Shown here: positions 54,079 to 63,611 of the stretch, one piece after another | Layout of the letters: every line of letters starts with the position of its first letter | How positions within the stretch are numbered: the stretch's first letter is position 1 | DNA from: Euzebyales bacterium | GTDB taxonomy: Bacteria > Actinomycetota > Nitriliruptoria > Euzebyales > JAHELV01 | Assembly: GCA_036374135.1 (NCBI GenBank) | Contig: DASUUK010000113.1 | Location: 62,001 to 126,000, forward strand | Direction: 5' to 3' | DNA: 64,000 nucleotides | Notes under the pieces: model-generated | What the model was told of the DNA's origin: nothing | What the model saw: only the letters and a program-made list of their open reading frames with translations | The model's database searches: none | Translations under genes and position numbers: made by a program

Positions 54079-56586
54079 TCAGTCCAGGGTGACGGCGCGC
54101 AGCACGTCGACGTGGCTGGCGCGCCGTGCCGGGACCACCGACGCCACGACGCCGGCCACAAGCATCACCCCGACCGCGATCGCGAGCTGGAGCGTAGGCA
54201 GCGAGAAGGTGGTCAGCCCCTCGTCGCGCAGCACGCGCACACCAAGCCAGCCGAACACCGTCCCCAGCCCGAGGCCGACCACCGACCCGAGCACGGTGAT
54301 GATGACCGACTCCCACCGCACCATCTGCCGGGCCTGCCGCCGCGACATGCCCAACGCCTGGAGCAGGCCGAGCTCTCCGCTGCGTTCGACGACGGACAGC
54401 CCCAGTGCGTTCACGACGCCGACGAACGAGATGATGACCGACAGCAGGACCAGGCCGATCACCAGGCCGAGCAGCCGGTCGGTCTGTTCGCGAACCTGCG
54501 CACGCAGCTCGCCGGTGTCCGCGACCCGCACATCGGGCCGGTCGGTGACGACGTCATCCAGGGCGGCGCGCACCGCTGCGACATCGGCCGAGGGCGCGAC
54601 CTTCACGAAGGTCACGAGATCCTGCCGCTCCGTCGCGCCCTCGGTCACCGACGCGTCGATCAGGACCCGCGCGACGCGTGTGGTGCCCGGGAGGTGGACA
54701 TCGTCGGTGAGCGCGACGACGGGCCGTGCCGCCGCGCCCGCACCGTCGATCCGGACGGCGACCTGGGCGCCCAGCGGGATGCCCAGCGTGCGCGAAACCG
54801 CGATGCCACCGTCGGCCAGGCCGTCCAGCCTGCCGTCCACGACGGTGACGTCGTAGACGTCGGGCAACGTGACGCTGTCGATGACGAACGTCGTGCGGGC
54901 CGCGCCGTCGACATCGGCGCGGGTCACCCCGGCCGCGCTGGCAACGTCGACTCCGTCGATCTCCCGCGCACGCTCGGTGACCGCATGCGGGAACCCGATC
55001 TGATCCACGGCCTGCAACTGGTAGTCGGCGCGGAACTGCTCGACGATCACCCGATCCAGTGACGCTCTGAACGACGAGACCAGGATCAACACGAACGTGA
55101 CGAGGCCCAGTCCGATCAGCAGGGCGGACGCGGTGGCGGCGGTCCTGCCCGGGTTGCGGACCGCGTTCGCCCGTGCGAGCAGCCCCGGCAGGCGGCGGAG
55201 TGCGCGGACCGGCATCCCGATCATCGCCGTCAGCGGCCCCGCCACCAACGGTGACAGCAGTATGACCGCAAGCGTGAGCGCCGCCGCACCGACGGCGAAC
55301 GTGACGAGGCTTCCCCGCTCGAGCCCGGTGCCGATCAGCAGCGATGCGGACAGTCCCCCGACAAGCATCCCAACGGTCAGCCGCGCGGTCGAGATCACGG
55401 TGCGGGCACCGGCCGAGGCGCTGCGCATGGCGTCCACGGGCGCGCGGCGGGACGCCCGCAGCGCTGGCGCGAGCGCGGCCAGGATCGTCACGGCGATGCC
55501 GATGGCGAACGCGATCACGGCGGTGCGTGGCGCGACGACCAGGCCGGTGGCCGGCAGCGGCTGAGCGACGAACGCCAGCAGTTCCCGCAGGCCGATCGCG
55601 GTGCCGATGCCGACACCAACCCCCAGGACAGACCCGATGACCCCGATGAGTGCGGCCTCGGCGAGCACGGCGCTCAGCACCTGCCGGCCATCGGCGCCGA
55701 CCGCCTGCATCAGCGCCAGCTCGCGTGTGCGCTGTGCGACGGTGATGCCGAACGTGTTGAAGATGATGATCGCGCCGACCAGCAGGGCGGCACCGGCGAA
55801 GACGAGCAGGCCCCGCGTCAGGAAGCTCAGGAAGTCACCGACCTGCGCGACGGAGTCGGTGACGAGCTCGTCGACGGTCAGCACCTCCACGCCGGATCCG
55901 AGCTGCCTGGTCAGTGCGTCGCCCAACGCCGCGAGGTCGCCATCGTCGCTCCGAACGGCGATGTATGTCGCGCCGTCAGTCCCGTACAGCCGCTCGGCCG
56001 CGGCGTCGCTGAACACCACGGTGGTGGATCCCGCCAGGTCGCGGACGGCCGCCGGCGGATCGATCAGGCCCGTGATCCGATACGTCTCGACCGCTCCGTC
56101 GAGCAGGACGCCGGTCTCGTCGTCGACGGCTCGCCCGAGCTCGTCGGCGCTTGCGGCGTCGATGGCGATCTCGTCGTCCGCCGACGGCATCCTTCCGTCC
56201 CGCAGGTCGAGTGCCCCCGGCATGGTCGTCGCGTCGATGCCCTGCGTGACCGCCCCGAAGCCGCCCAGGAAGGCGCCGTCGTCGCGGGCGAGCCTGGCCA
56301 GGCCGCGGTAGCGGGGCTCAGCTTCGGCGACCCCGGGCACCTCGGAGATCTGCTCGGCCATCTGCGACGGCACGCCGCGCTGGCCGCTGTCGGCCCCTGC
56401 CGCCGACGACACGATCAGATCGGCACCTTCGACGGTCGAGCCGAACAACGCTTCGAAGGCGTCGCGGACCGTGTCGGTGAAGACGAACGTCCCGGTCACG
56501 AAGGCGACCCCGAACACGACCGACACCGCGGTGGCGACGGTGCGCAGCAGGTGTCCGCGCACGCTGCCCCAGGCGATCCGCCACAT
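54079..56586 (-). CDS. ABC transporter permease, MacB/FtsX type
   Basis: 835 residues with two FtsX-type modules. N-terminal helix 'VATAVSVVFGVAFVTGTFVF', then a large extracytoplasmic domain. A first FtsX core follows: 'GAALLVGAIIIFNTFGITVA', 'RTRELALMQAVGADGRQVLS'. A second extracytoplasmic domain and a second core ('VNALGLSVVERSGELGLLQA', 'LGMSRRQARQMVRWE') complete it, with the last helix 'QLAIAVGVMLVAGVVASVVP'. These proteins use ATP outside-in to move lipoproteins, peptides or signals rather than translocating through a pore. It starts two bases after the stop of its ATPase. Confidence 0.9.
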   Translation of the reverse strand: MWRIAWGSVRGHLLRTVATAVSVVFGVAFVTGTFVFTDTVRDAFEALFGSTVEGADLIVSSAAGADSGQRGVPSQMAEQISEVPGVAEAEPRYRGLARLARDDGAFLGGFGAVTQGIDATTMPGALDLRDGRMPSADDEIAIDAASADELGRAVDDETGVLLDGAVETYRITGLIDPPAAVRDLAGSTTVVFSDAAAERLYGTDGATYIAVRSDDGDLAALGDALTRQLGSGVEVLTVDELVTDSVAQVGDFLSFLTRGLLVFAGAALLVGAIIIFNTFGITVAQRTRELALMQAVGADGRQVLSAVLAEAALIGVIGSVLGVGVGIGTAIGLRELLAFVAQPLPATGLVVAPRTAVIAFAIGIAVTILAALAPALRASRRAPVDAMRSASAGARTVISTARLTVGMLVGGLSASLLIGTGLERGSLVTFAVGAAALTLAVILLSPLVAGPLTAMIGMPVRALRRLPGLLARANAVRNPGRTAATASALLIGLGLVTFVLILVSSFRASLDRVIVEQFRADYQLQAVDQIGFPHAVTERAREIDGVDVASAAGVTRADVDGAARTTFVIDSVTLPDVYDVTVVDGRLDGLADGGIAVSRTLGIPLGAQVAVRIDGAGAAARPVVALTDDVHLPGTTRVARVLIDASVTEGATERQDLVTFVKVAPSADVAAVRAALDDVVTDRPDVRVADTGELRAQVREQTDRLLGLVIGLVLLSVIISFVGVVNALGLSVVERSGELGLLQALGMSRRQARQMVRWESVIITVLGSVVGLGLGTVFGWLGVRVLRDEGLTTFSLPTLQLAIAVGVMLVAGVVASVVPARRASHVDVLRAVTLD

Positions 56587-56588
56587 GA

Positions 56589-59500
56589 TCAGCCCGGCGG
56601 GCGTCGATTCGTGCCGCGGGGCGTCCCGGGTCGCGGGCGCGGACCGCCGCGCCGCCCGGCGCGACCCGACAGGCGGTCGAGTTGCTGCTGGAGCGACTCG
56701 AGTGCCGCCCGCGCATCGTCGGCCCCGTCGGCGCGACGCGTGTTGCGCAGGGACGCCAGGGGAGCAGGGACCGGCGGTTCGTCCACCGGCTCGGCGGACC
56801 GTTCGACGCGAGGCTCCCCCCCGTCGCCCGCCGCCCGCGGCCGCACCGGCGCGACGTCGTCGGCGGGGGCGGGGGCGTCGTCGGCGTCATCAACGACACC
56901 GTGGTCAACGGCCCATCGATGGTCGGCCGTCCGGTTGACATCCGGCGCGTGCGCGTCCGATCGCCACGTGTCCTGCGGCTCCCGATCGTGGGGCAGGCCA
57001 GCGTCGTCGTGCGGATCGCGTGACTGCATCGCCGCGTGCCGTGGCCACCCGGCGCCGTCCTCGTCGTCGACAGGCGCGGCGCTGTCGGCGACGTGCGTCC
57101 CGGATCCCACGGACTGCGACGCGTGCCCGAACGTCGGCATCCACACCTCGTCGAGTGCCGGGTCCGCGTCACCGTCCCAGGCGGAACCCCACTGATCGCT
57201 GTCGTCGCCCGCGGGGGTGACCCCGGGCGCGGCCGGCGCGGCGTCCCCGCCAGTGGTCGGCTCGTCGATCGGACCCACGGAGTCGTCGCCGAGGTCGTGC
57301 GTTGCCGGCTCGTGGATCGCCCGGTCGGGCCGGTCGGTGGAGTCGTCGTCGCCCGGACCGGCCTGTTGGGCCGACGGGCCGTACGACGGCGCGGCGAGGG
57401 CGGGCGGCGCCTCGTGGGTCGGTTCGGCGGGGTGGTCCGCGAGTGCCGGGGCCGCCTCGTGGGTCGGTTCGGCGAGATCGTCATCGATCGCTGCGACGGC
57501 CGGGTCGTCGACCGGTTCGGCGGACCGGTCGACGGCGGCCGACGGCACGTCCTCGACCGTGTCCGCCTCCTCGGGCGTGGACGCCGCAGCCTGCACCACG
57601 TCCCGATCGAACCGCGCGGTGGCCCACAGATCTCCGCTGTCGTGGGACAAGTTGCTACCGCGCCGGACCGCGCCCTGCTCGGTGCGGTACTCCTCGGCCT
57701 TCCGCGCGTCCGGCGGAGCCCACGGGTCGGCCGAGTCGTGATCGGGCCCAGCGGCCGTCGATCCGATCCGTGCCGTCGAGGTCAGCGGGTCGGTCTCTGG
57801 TCGCGACCACGGTGCGTCGACCTGGTCCGACGCCCCATGCGGGGTGGGGTGGTGCGCGGCGTCCGGATCGTCGTGGCTGACGTCTCGGTACGTGTCCTCG
57901 GGGTCGTGGTCATGGCCGGCCCACCGCCGGTCTGGGTCGGCGTACCGCCCGTACCCGTCGGGGGGACCCCCGCGGCGGTAGCTGTCGGCGTGGTGCTGGT
58001 GGGTGTCGGCGGGCTCGCGGTAGCCGTCGGCGTGGTGCTGGTGGGCGTCGGCCGGTGCGTCGTACGTGTCGGTCTGGTGCTGGTGGGCGCCCGGCAGATC
58101 CTCGTGGTCGTGTGTGCGGGGGTGGCCGTCCGTCCGGTGCCCCCTGCTGGGCGCGCGGTCGCTGTGGGCGTCAGCCGGAACGGCGTCGGCGTACCGGTCG
58201 TCGACCCACGACCGCATCGCAGGCAACCAGTCACCGTCAGTCGGCGCGACGGGGTGGTCGGTCGCACCCCACGTGCCGTTGCGGGTGGACCGCGCCGGGT
58301 CGTCATCGCGGTCGTTCCATGTGGCGCGGCTGCCGTCTCGGGCCGCCGGATCGTGGTCCCGGTTCCACTCGACCGCGTGTCGGTGATGGCCGTTCGTGGC
58401 GGCGCCGTTCACCTGGTGTGGCGCCGGCGTCGGTGGCGGCGGAGTTCGGAAGCGGCGTCGTGTGTCGTGGCCGTCCGCGTCGTCAGTCTCGGCTCGGAGA
58501 CGGTCGTCCTCTGCACGGGCTTGTTGCTCCTGCCAGAACGACGCCTCGTGGCTGCGGTCGGCCGGGTGCGGTTCAGGATCGTGCTGCGGTCGGCGGCGAG
58601 CCGCGTTGTCGGCCGGTCGGCGCGTCACCGGCTGTTCGATCGGCGGGTCGTCCCACTGCGCACCAGCGTCGCGCGGACCTTGGTCGAACGCCGCGTCACT
58701 GTCCTGCTCGGCCTCGAACTGCTCCCTGATGCGCTGCAGCCAACGTTCCTGGCGGGCGACCTCGACCTCGTCATCGGATCCCACCATCGGACGGCCTGGG
58801 TTCGGCTCGCCCGGCTGTCGTCTCCTTCGACTGCGCATGGTGTGCTGCCCATCTGGTCGTGGTGGTGTGTCGGCCGGGCCGCGGTGATCCGGGCCGCCGG
58901 AACCGGCGACATCGCTGTCATGGTGGGGGTCGGACCCCTCTCCGACGGCCCGCCGATCGTGGCGGTCGACGACCCTGCCGTCCGAGAACTGCAGGATCTG
59001 ATCGGCGTACCTGGCGACCGACGGATCGTGTGTGACCGTCACCACCGTCTGTTCGAACTGATCGACGGCGTCCCTGAGGAGTGTAAGCATCTCGCCGCTG
59101 GTCGTGGTGTCGAGGTTGCCTGTCGGCTCGTCGGCGAAGATGACCTCGGGTCGTCCGGCCAGGGCCCGCGCCAACGCGATGCGCTGCTGCTGACCCCCGG
59201 ACAGCTCGTCGGGGCGGTGGTGGATCCGGTCGCCGAGCCCCATCCGACTGATCACGTGGTCCAGCCACTCGTGGTCGGGCGACCGTCCGGCCAGCAGCTG
59301 CGGCAGCGTGATGTTCTCCAACGCGTCGAGGGTCGGCACCAGGTTGTAGGCCTGGAACACGAAGCCGATGCGGTCGCGTCGGACCCGGGCCTGCCGGCGT
59401 CGGCTCAGCGCGGTCAGCTCGGTGTCGCCCAGGAACACCCGGCCCGACGTCGGCGTGTCGAGCGCGGCGAGGCAGTGCAGCAGGGTCGACTTGCCCGAGC

Positions 59501-59672
59501 CTGACGGACCCATGATGGCGGTGAAGGAGCGACGGGGGATGTCGAGGGTGACGTCACGCAGTGCGTGGACCGCTGTGTCGTCCGTGCCGTACACCTTGCT
59601 CAGCGCCTCCGCGTGGCACGCGCTCGCCCCATCGACGTCGCGACGGTCGTCGGCGTCTGCACGTAGGACCAT
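56589..59672 (-). CDS. ABC transporter ATPase (LolD/MacB type) with a very long disordered C-terminal tail
   Basis: 1027 residues. Residues about 20-240 are a complete ATPase: Walker A 'GPSGSGKST', Q-loop 'GFVFQAYNLVPTL', signature 'ELSGGQQQRIALARAL', Walker B 'VIFADEPTGNLD' and His-loop 'VVTVTHD'. The remaining roughly 790 residues are low in complexity, rich in Asp, His, Pro, Arg and Gly, with repeats such as 'DAHQHHADGYREPAD/THQHHADSYRR' and 'AEPTHEAPPALA'. There is no stop codon in between. The last 40 residues include a Gln/Leu helix ('ALESLQQQLDRLSG'). The pair works with the permease starting at 56586. The start is the ATG at 59672. Confidence 0.85.
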   Translation of the reverse strand: MVLRADADDRRDVDGASACHAEALSKVYGTDDTAVHALRDVTLDIPRRSFTAIMGPSGSGKSTLLHCLAALDTPTSGRVFLGDTELTALSRRRQARVRRDRIGFVFQAYNLVPTLDALENITLPQLLAGRSPDHEWLDHVISRMGLGDRIHHRPDELSGGQQQRIALARALAGRPEVIFADEPTGNLDTTTSGEMLTLLRDAVDQFEQTVVTVTHDPSVARYADQILQFSDGRVVDRHDRRAVGEGSDPHHDSDVAGSGGPDHRGPADTPPRPDGQHTMRSRRRRQPGEPNPGRPMVGSDDEVEVARQERWLQRIREQFEAEQDSDAAFDQGPRDAGAQWDDPPIEQPVTRRPADNAARRRPQHDPEPHPADRSHEASFWQEQQARAEDDRLRAETDDADGHDTRRRFRTPPPPTPAPHQVNGAATNGHHRHAVEWNRDHDPAARDGSRATWNDRDDDPARSTRNGTWGATDHPVAPTDGDWLPAMRSWVDDRYADAVPADAHSDRAPSRGHRTDGHPRTHDHEDLPGAHQHQTDTYDAPADAHQHHADGYREPADTHQHHADSYRRGGPPDGYGRYADPDRRWAGHDHDPEDTYRDVSHDDPDAAHHPTPHGASDQVDAPWSRPETDPLTSTARIGSTAAGPDHDSADPWAPPDARKAEEYRTEQGAVRRGSNLSHDSGDLWATARFDRDVVQAAASTPEEADTVEDVPSAAVDRSAEPVDDPAVAAIDDDLAEPTHEAAPALADHPAEPTHEAPPALAAPSYGPSAQQAGPGDDDSTDRPDRAIHEPATHDLGDDSVGPIDEPTTGGDAAPAAPGVTPAGDDSDQWGSAWDGDADPALDEVWMPTFGHASQSVGSGTHVADSAAPVDDEDGAGWPRHAAMQSRDPHDDAGLPHDREPQDTWRSDAHAPDVNRTADHRWAVDHGVVDDADDAPAPADDVAPVRPRAAGDGGEPRVERSAEPVDEPPVPAPLASLRNTRRADGADDARAALESLQQQLDRLSGRAGRRGGPRPRPGTPRGTNRRPPG

Positions 59673-59805
59673 GAGCGCGACCCGCCTCCTGTGTCGTGTC
59701 GGCATGGTGCGACGGCGGTGCGTGGAGTGCTCCCGTACGCTCCACACGGGTCGGCCGGCGGCGCGTCGTCGACCCTGACGGACGCGGACCTGCCGGCGAT
59801 CGGCT

Positions 59806-59811
59806 TAGGCT
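59806..59811 (+). promoter_or_regulatory. TAGGCT -10 box upstream of dgt
   Basis: TAGGCT is nine bases before the ATG at 59821 with no ribosome-binding site between. Confidence 0.4.
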
Positions 59812-59820
59812 CTGACCATC

Positions 59821-60834
59821 ATGCCCGCTCAGTACAGGTACCGTGATCGGTCGATCCGACAGGTACAGGAACGACAGTTGGCGCCGGCGGCCACCCGGTC
59901 GTGCGCGTCCCGCGGCCGTCCGCGCTCCGAGGAGGAGGATCCCGACCGCACCTGCTTCGAGGTGGATCGTGACCGGATCCTTCACTCCAAGGCGTTCCGC
60001 CGGCTCAAGCATAAGACGCAGGTGTTCATCGACCCCGATGGTGACCACTACGTCACGCGCATGACCCATGCCCTCCAGGTGACCCAGGTGACGCGCGCGC
60101 TGGCGGTCACCCTCGGACTCAACGAGCCGCTCGCCGAGGCGATCGCGCTGGGCCACGACGTGGGGCACACGCCGTTCGGTCACGCGGGCGAGGACGTGCT
60201 CGCCGAGGTGATCCCGGGCTGGCAGCACGGCGCCCAGGGGGTCCGGATCTTCGATGTCCTCGAGCCTGCGAACCTCACGTGGGAGGTCCGCGACGGCATC
60301 CGGGCGCACACGTGGCGCGTCACACCGGGCCCGGCGACGGCCGAGGGCGCCTGCGTGCGGTGGGGCGACCGCATCGCGTACCTCACGCACGACGCCCGTG
60401 ACGCTGTCCGCGCCGGCTTCCTGACGATCGATGAGCTGCCGCGCGAGGTGGTGGAGCGCCTCGGTGCGCCGAGCGGCGCGTGGATCGGTCAACTGCTCCG
60501 GGCTATCGTCGATCACACGGTCGCCACGGACGAACTGGCGATGGATCCTGAGATGGCGGGAATGATGCAGCGTCTGCGGACGTTCATGTTCGAGCGGGTC
60601 TACCTCAGTGAGCGGCTCGCCGAGCACAAACTGGCGGCGACCACCGTCACCCGCCAGCTGATCGAGTACCACCTGGACTACCCGGAACAGATCCCGGACA
60701 CGTATCGTGAACACGATGCGGACCGGTTGCGGCAGGTGGCCGACTACGTCGCCGGCATGACCGACCGGTACGCCCTGACCACGTACGAGCGGTGCATCGG
60801 TCCGGTTCCCACCATCGCGAGGGTCGACTCCTGA
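59821..60834 (+). CDS. dgt: Deoxyguanosinetriphosphate triphosphohydrolase-like protein
   Basis: 337 residues of the HD-domain dNTPase family, which removes triphosphate from dNTPs to control pools and fidelity. Metal-binding motifs are 'HYVTRMTHALQVTQVTRALA' (the first His), 'ALGHDVGHTPFGHAGE' (HD) and 'WGDRIAYLTHDARDAV' (the last Asp). The N-terminus carries 'DRTCFEVDRDRILHSKAFRR', the conserved DNA/allosteric region. It is separated by about 240 bp from topA, which follows in the same direction. Confidence 0.9.
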   Translation: MPAQYRYRDRSIRQVQERQLAPAATRSCASRGRPRSEEEDPDRTCFEVDRDRILHSKAFRRLKHKTQVFIDPDGDHYVTRMTHALQVTQVTRALAVTLGLNEPLAEAIALGHDVGHTPFGHAGEDVLAEVIPGWQHGAQGVRIFDVLEPANLTWEVRDGIRAHTWRVTPGPATAEGACVRWGDRIAYLTHDARDAVRAGFLTIDELPREVVERLGAPSGAWIGQLLRAIVDHTVATDELAMDPEMAGMMQRLRTFMFERVYLSERLAEHKLAATTVTRQLIEYHLDYPEQIPDTYREHDADRLRQVADYVAGMTDRYALTTYERCIGPVPTIARVDS

Positions 60835-61072
60835 GCCGGTGCGCGCCGCCCCTCGGCGGGGCGCTGGCGGTGGGGCGCTGTGGACAGCGGGGTTGTGCGA
60901 CGCTCGCCATGGCGTGTAGGAGTGGTAGGGACGCGGGGCAACAGTGGGCGTCACCGAGGGTGTGACGTCGGTCCGGCGTCGACATGGTGCGGCCGTGCCA
61001 CACACGGATCGCCGTGTCGGAGGGTCCGCGGTAGTTCTGAGAAGCAGCGCGCAGTGCAGATCTGGAGAGCTC

Positions 61073-63484
61073 TTGGCGAAGAACCTGGTGATCGTCGAGT
61101 CGCCGGCGAAGGCGAAGACGATCGAGAAGTACCTCGGCGGCAACTACAAGGTGTTGGCGTCGGTCGGGCACATCCGTGACCTGCCGCGCAGCGACTTCGC
61201 CGTCGACACGTCCGCCGAAGACGTCTCCCTGCGCTACGAGGTCCCGAAGGGCTCGTCGAAGGTCGTGACGTCGATCCGAAGGGCTGCGAAGGCCGCCGAC
61301 CACGTGTTCCTCGCGACCGACCTCGATCGTGAGGGCGAGGCGATCGCCTGGCACGTGGCCGAGGTCGCCGACATCGACACCGCGACCGAGAACCGCGTGG
61401 TGTTCAGCGAGATCACGAGGGATGCCGTGCTCGCGGCCTTCGACCAGCCGCGCCGCATCGACCAGCACCTGGTCGATGCCCAGCAGGCACGCCGCGCGGT
61501 CGACCGCATCGTCGGGTACCGCGTGTCGCCCACGCTGTGGCGCAACGTCGCGAGCGGCATCTCAGCCGGCCGCGTCCAGTCGGTCGCGCTGCGCATGATC
61601 GTCGACCGCGAGGACGAGATCCGCCGCTTCGTCGCGCAGGAGTACTGGAGCCTGCACGGTGACTTCGACCGCGACGGCACCGCGTTCGCGTCGGAGCTCT
61701 ACAGCGTCGACGACCAACGGATCACCGACCCCAAGAAGTACGACGAGGCCATCGACAAGGACGCGTCCCCGGACCTCCGCGGCGGCAATCGGACCGCGAA
61801 GCTGCATGTCATCCGCGACGTCGACGAGGCCCGGCGTCTCGAGGGCCTGAGCCGCGCGGTCGACGGGTGGACGGTCACGGACGTCACGCGGCGCGAGACC
61901 AGGAAGAATCCCGCGCCGCCGTTCACCACGTCGACGCTGCAGCAGGAGGCGGAGCGCAAGCTGGGCTTCGCGCCCGGGCGGACCATGCGGATCGCCCAGC
62001 AGCTGTACGAGGGCATCGCACTCGGCGACGAGGGTCCGACCGGACTCATCTCATACATGCGTACCGACTCGACGAACCTGTCCAACACGGCGCTCGGCGA
62101 GCTGTCGGAGCTGGTGCGAACCGACTACGGCGAACGCTATTCGCTGGACAGGCCGAGGCGGTACTCGCGCAGCAGCAGGAACGCCCAAGAGGCGCACGAG
62201 GCGATCCGCCCGACGAGCGCCATGCGCCGCCCGACGCGGGTCGCGCGTCACCTCGACCGTGACCAGGCCGCACTGTACGAACTGATCTGGAAGCGCACCG
62301 TCGCCACCCAGATGGCGCCGGCGGTCTACGACTCGGTGCGCGCCGACATCGTGGGCACCGCCACCCCCACCGGCGGGAAAGCAACGGAGCTGACGTACCG
62401 GGTCACCGGACGCATCCTCAAGTTCGACGGCTTCATCGCCGTCTACGTCGAGGGCACCGACGACGGCACGGTCGACGAGGTCACTGCATCCCTGCCCGAC
62501 CTGGTCGACGGGCAGACGCTGGCCCTGGTCGACGTCCGCGGTGAGCAGCACTTCACATCCCCGCCGTCGCGCTACACGGGATCCAGCCTGGTCAAGGCGC
62601 TGGAGTCGGAGGGTATCGGTCGGCCGTCGACGTACGCCTCGATCATCCAGACGCTGCTCAACCGCGAGTACGTGCGGCTCGAGTCGCGCCGGTTCTTCCC
62701 GACCGCGCTCGGCGAGGTCGTGACCGCCTACCTCAAGCAGCACTTCGCCGAGGTCGTCGACACCAGCTTCACCGCGCGCATGGAGGACGAGCTGGACGAG
62801 ATCGCGGCCGGCAGCCAGGCGTGGGGCCCCATGGTGCGTGAATTCCTGGGCGAGGTCGACGAGTGGATCGCCGACCGCAAGCCGGAGCGCCCGCGCCTGC
62901 CGTTGGACGGCGCGACGTGCCCCACGTGCGACGCGCCGATGGAGAAGGTGTTCAGCGGCAAGTCGCGCCAGTGGTTCGCGTCGTGCAGCCGGTGGCCCGA
63001 GTGCGACGGCACGCTGCCGCTCGACGCCGAGGGCAACGTGACGACGATCGAGGAGCTGCAGCCCGACGAGAGCGTGCGCTGTCCCGAGTGCGGCAAGGCG
63101 ATGATCCGTCGCGAGGGGCGGTACGGGCCCTTCTACGGCTGCCAGGACTACCCGAAGTGCAAGGGCATCGTCAACGTCGAAATGCACATCGGCTTCGACT
63201 GCCCGAAGTGCGGGATGGGGCAGCTCACCGAACGGCGCAGCCGGCACGGCAAGCCGTTCTACGGCTGCAACCGGTACCCGGACTGCGACTTCGCGATGTG
63301 GACGACCCCGCTGGCCCAGCCGTGTCCGAACTGCGGTGGCCCACTGAAGCCGCCACGCAAGAACGCCAAGAACCCGGTCGGCACGTGCGCGCACTGCGGC
63401 GAGAAGACGCCGGTCGACGCCGATCCACCGCGCGTCGGAACGACCGAGGTCGTGCCCGGCCGGGACGAGTCCGCGGCGGCCTGA
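61073..63484 (+). CDS. topA: DNA topoisomerase I
   Basis: A 803-residue type IA topoisomerase that relaxes negative supercoils. The Toprim domain begins 'KNLVIVESPAKAKTIEKYLG' and contains 'FLATDLDREGEAIAWH'. The catalytic tyrosine is Y328 in 'LISYMRTDSTN'. The C-terminus has four zinc-ribbon units, beginning 'CPTCDAPMEKV', 'CPECGKAMIRR', 'CPKCGMGQLTE' and 'CPNCGGPLKPP'. A start at TTG 61073 ('LAKNLV') gives the family N-terminus and is preceded by GGAGAG at 61064-61069. The upstream frame to 60944 is unlike coding sequence. Confidence 0.94.
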   Translation: MAKNLVIVESPAKAKTIEKYLGGNYKVLASVGHIRDLPRSDFAVDTSAEDVSLRYEVPKGSSKVVTSIRRAAKAADHVFLATDLDREGEAIAWHVAEVADIDTATENRVVFSEITRDAVLAAFDQPRRIDQHLVDAQQARRAVDRIVGYRVSPTLWRNVASGISAGRVQSVALRMIVDREDEIRRFVAQEYWSLHGDFDRDGTAFASELYSVDDQRITDPKKYDEAIDKDASPDLRGGNRTAKLHVIRDVDEARRLEGLSRAVDGWTVTDVTRRETRKNPAPPFTTSTLQQEAERKLGFAPGRTMRIAQQLYEGIALGDEGPTGLISYMRTDSTNLSNTALGELSELVRTDYGERYSLDRPRRYSRSSRNAQEAHEAIRPTSAMRRPTRVARHLDRDQAALYELIWKRTVATQMAPAVYDSVRADIVGTATPTGGKATELTYRVTGRILKFDGFIAVYVEGTDDGTVDEVTASLPDLVDGQTLALVDVRGEQHFTSPPSRYTGSSLVKALESEGIGRPSTYASIIQTLLNREYVRLESRRFFPTALGEVVTAYLKQHFAEVVDTSFTARMEDELDEIAAGSQAWGPMVREFLGEVDEWIADRKPERPRLPLDGATCPTCDAPMEKVFSGKSRQWFASCSRWPECDGTLPLDAEGNVTTIEELQPDESVRCPECGKAMIRREGRYGPFYGCQDYPKCKGIVNVEMHIGFDCPKCGMGQLTERRSRHGKPFYGCNRYPDCDFAMWTTPLAQPCPNCGGPLKPPRKNAKNPVGTCAHCGEKTPVDADPPRVGTTEVVPGRDESAAA

Positions 63485-63611
63485 GCCGGGGCGCCCGCGC
63501 GCCTCGACCGCGGCGGCCCTCGCCGTCGCGCGCCTGCCTCGACCTGTGCGGCCCTTGCGGCCCTGTCCGCGCCGCCGTGCGTCGCCCGCCCGTGCCGCAG
63601 GCTCATCGGTG

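Noticed and set aside
57036-59504. Long plus-strand reading frame opposite the ABC ATPase tail
   Set aside because: It is a mirror of the Asp/His-rich minus-strand frame, crosses the conserved ATPase motifs antisense and shows no recognisable domain.
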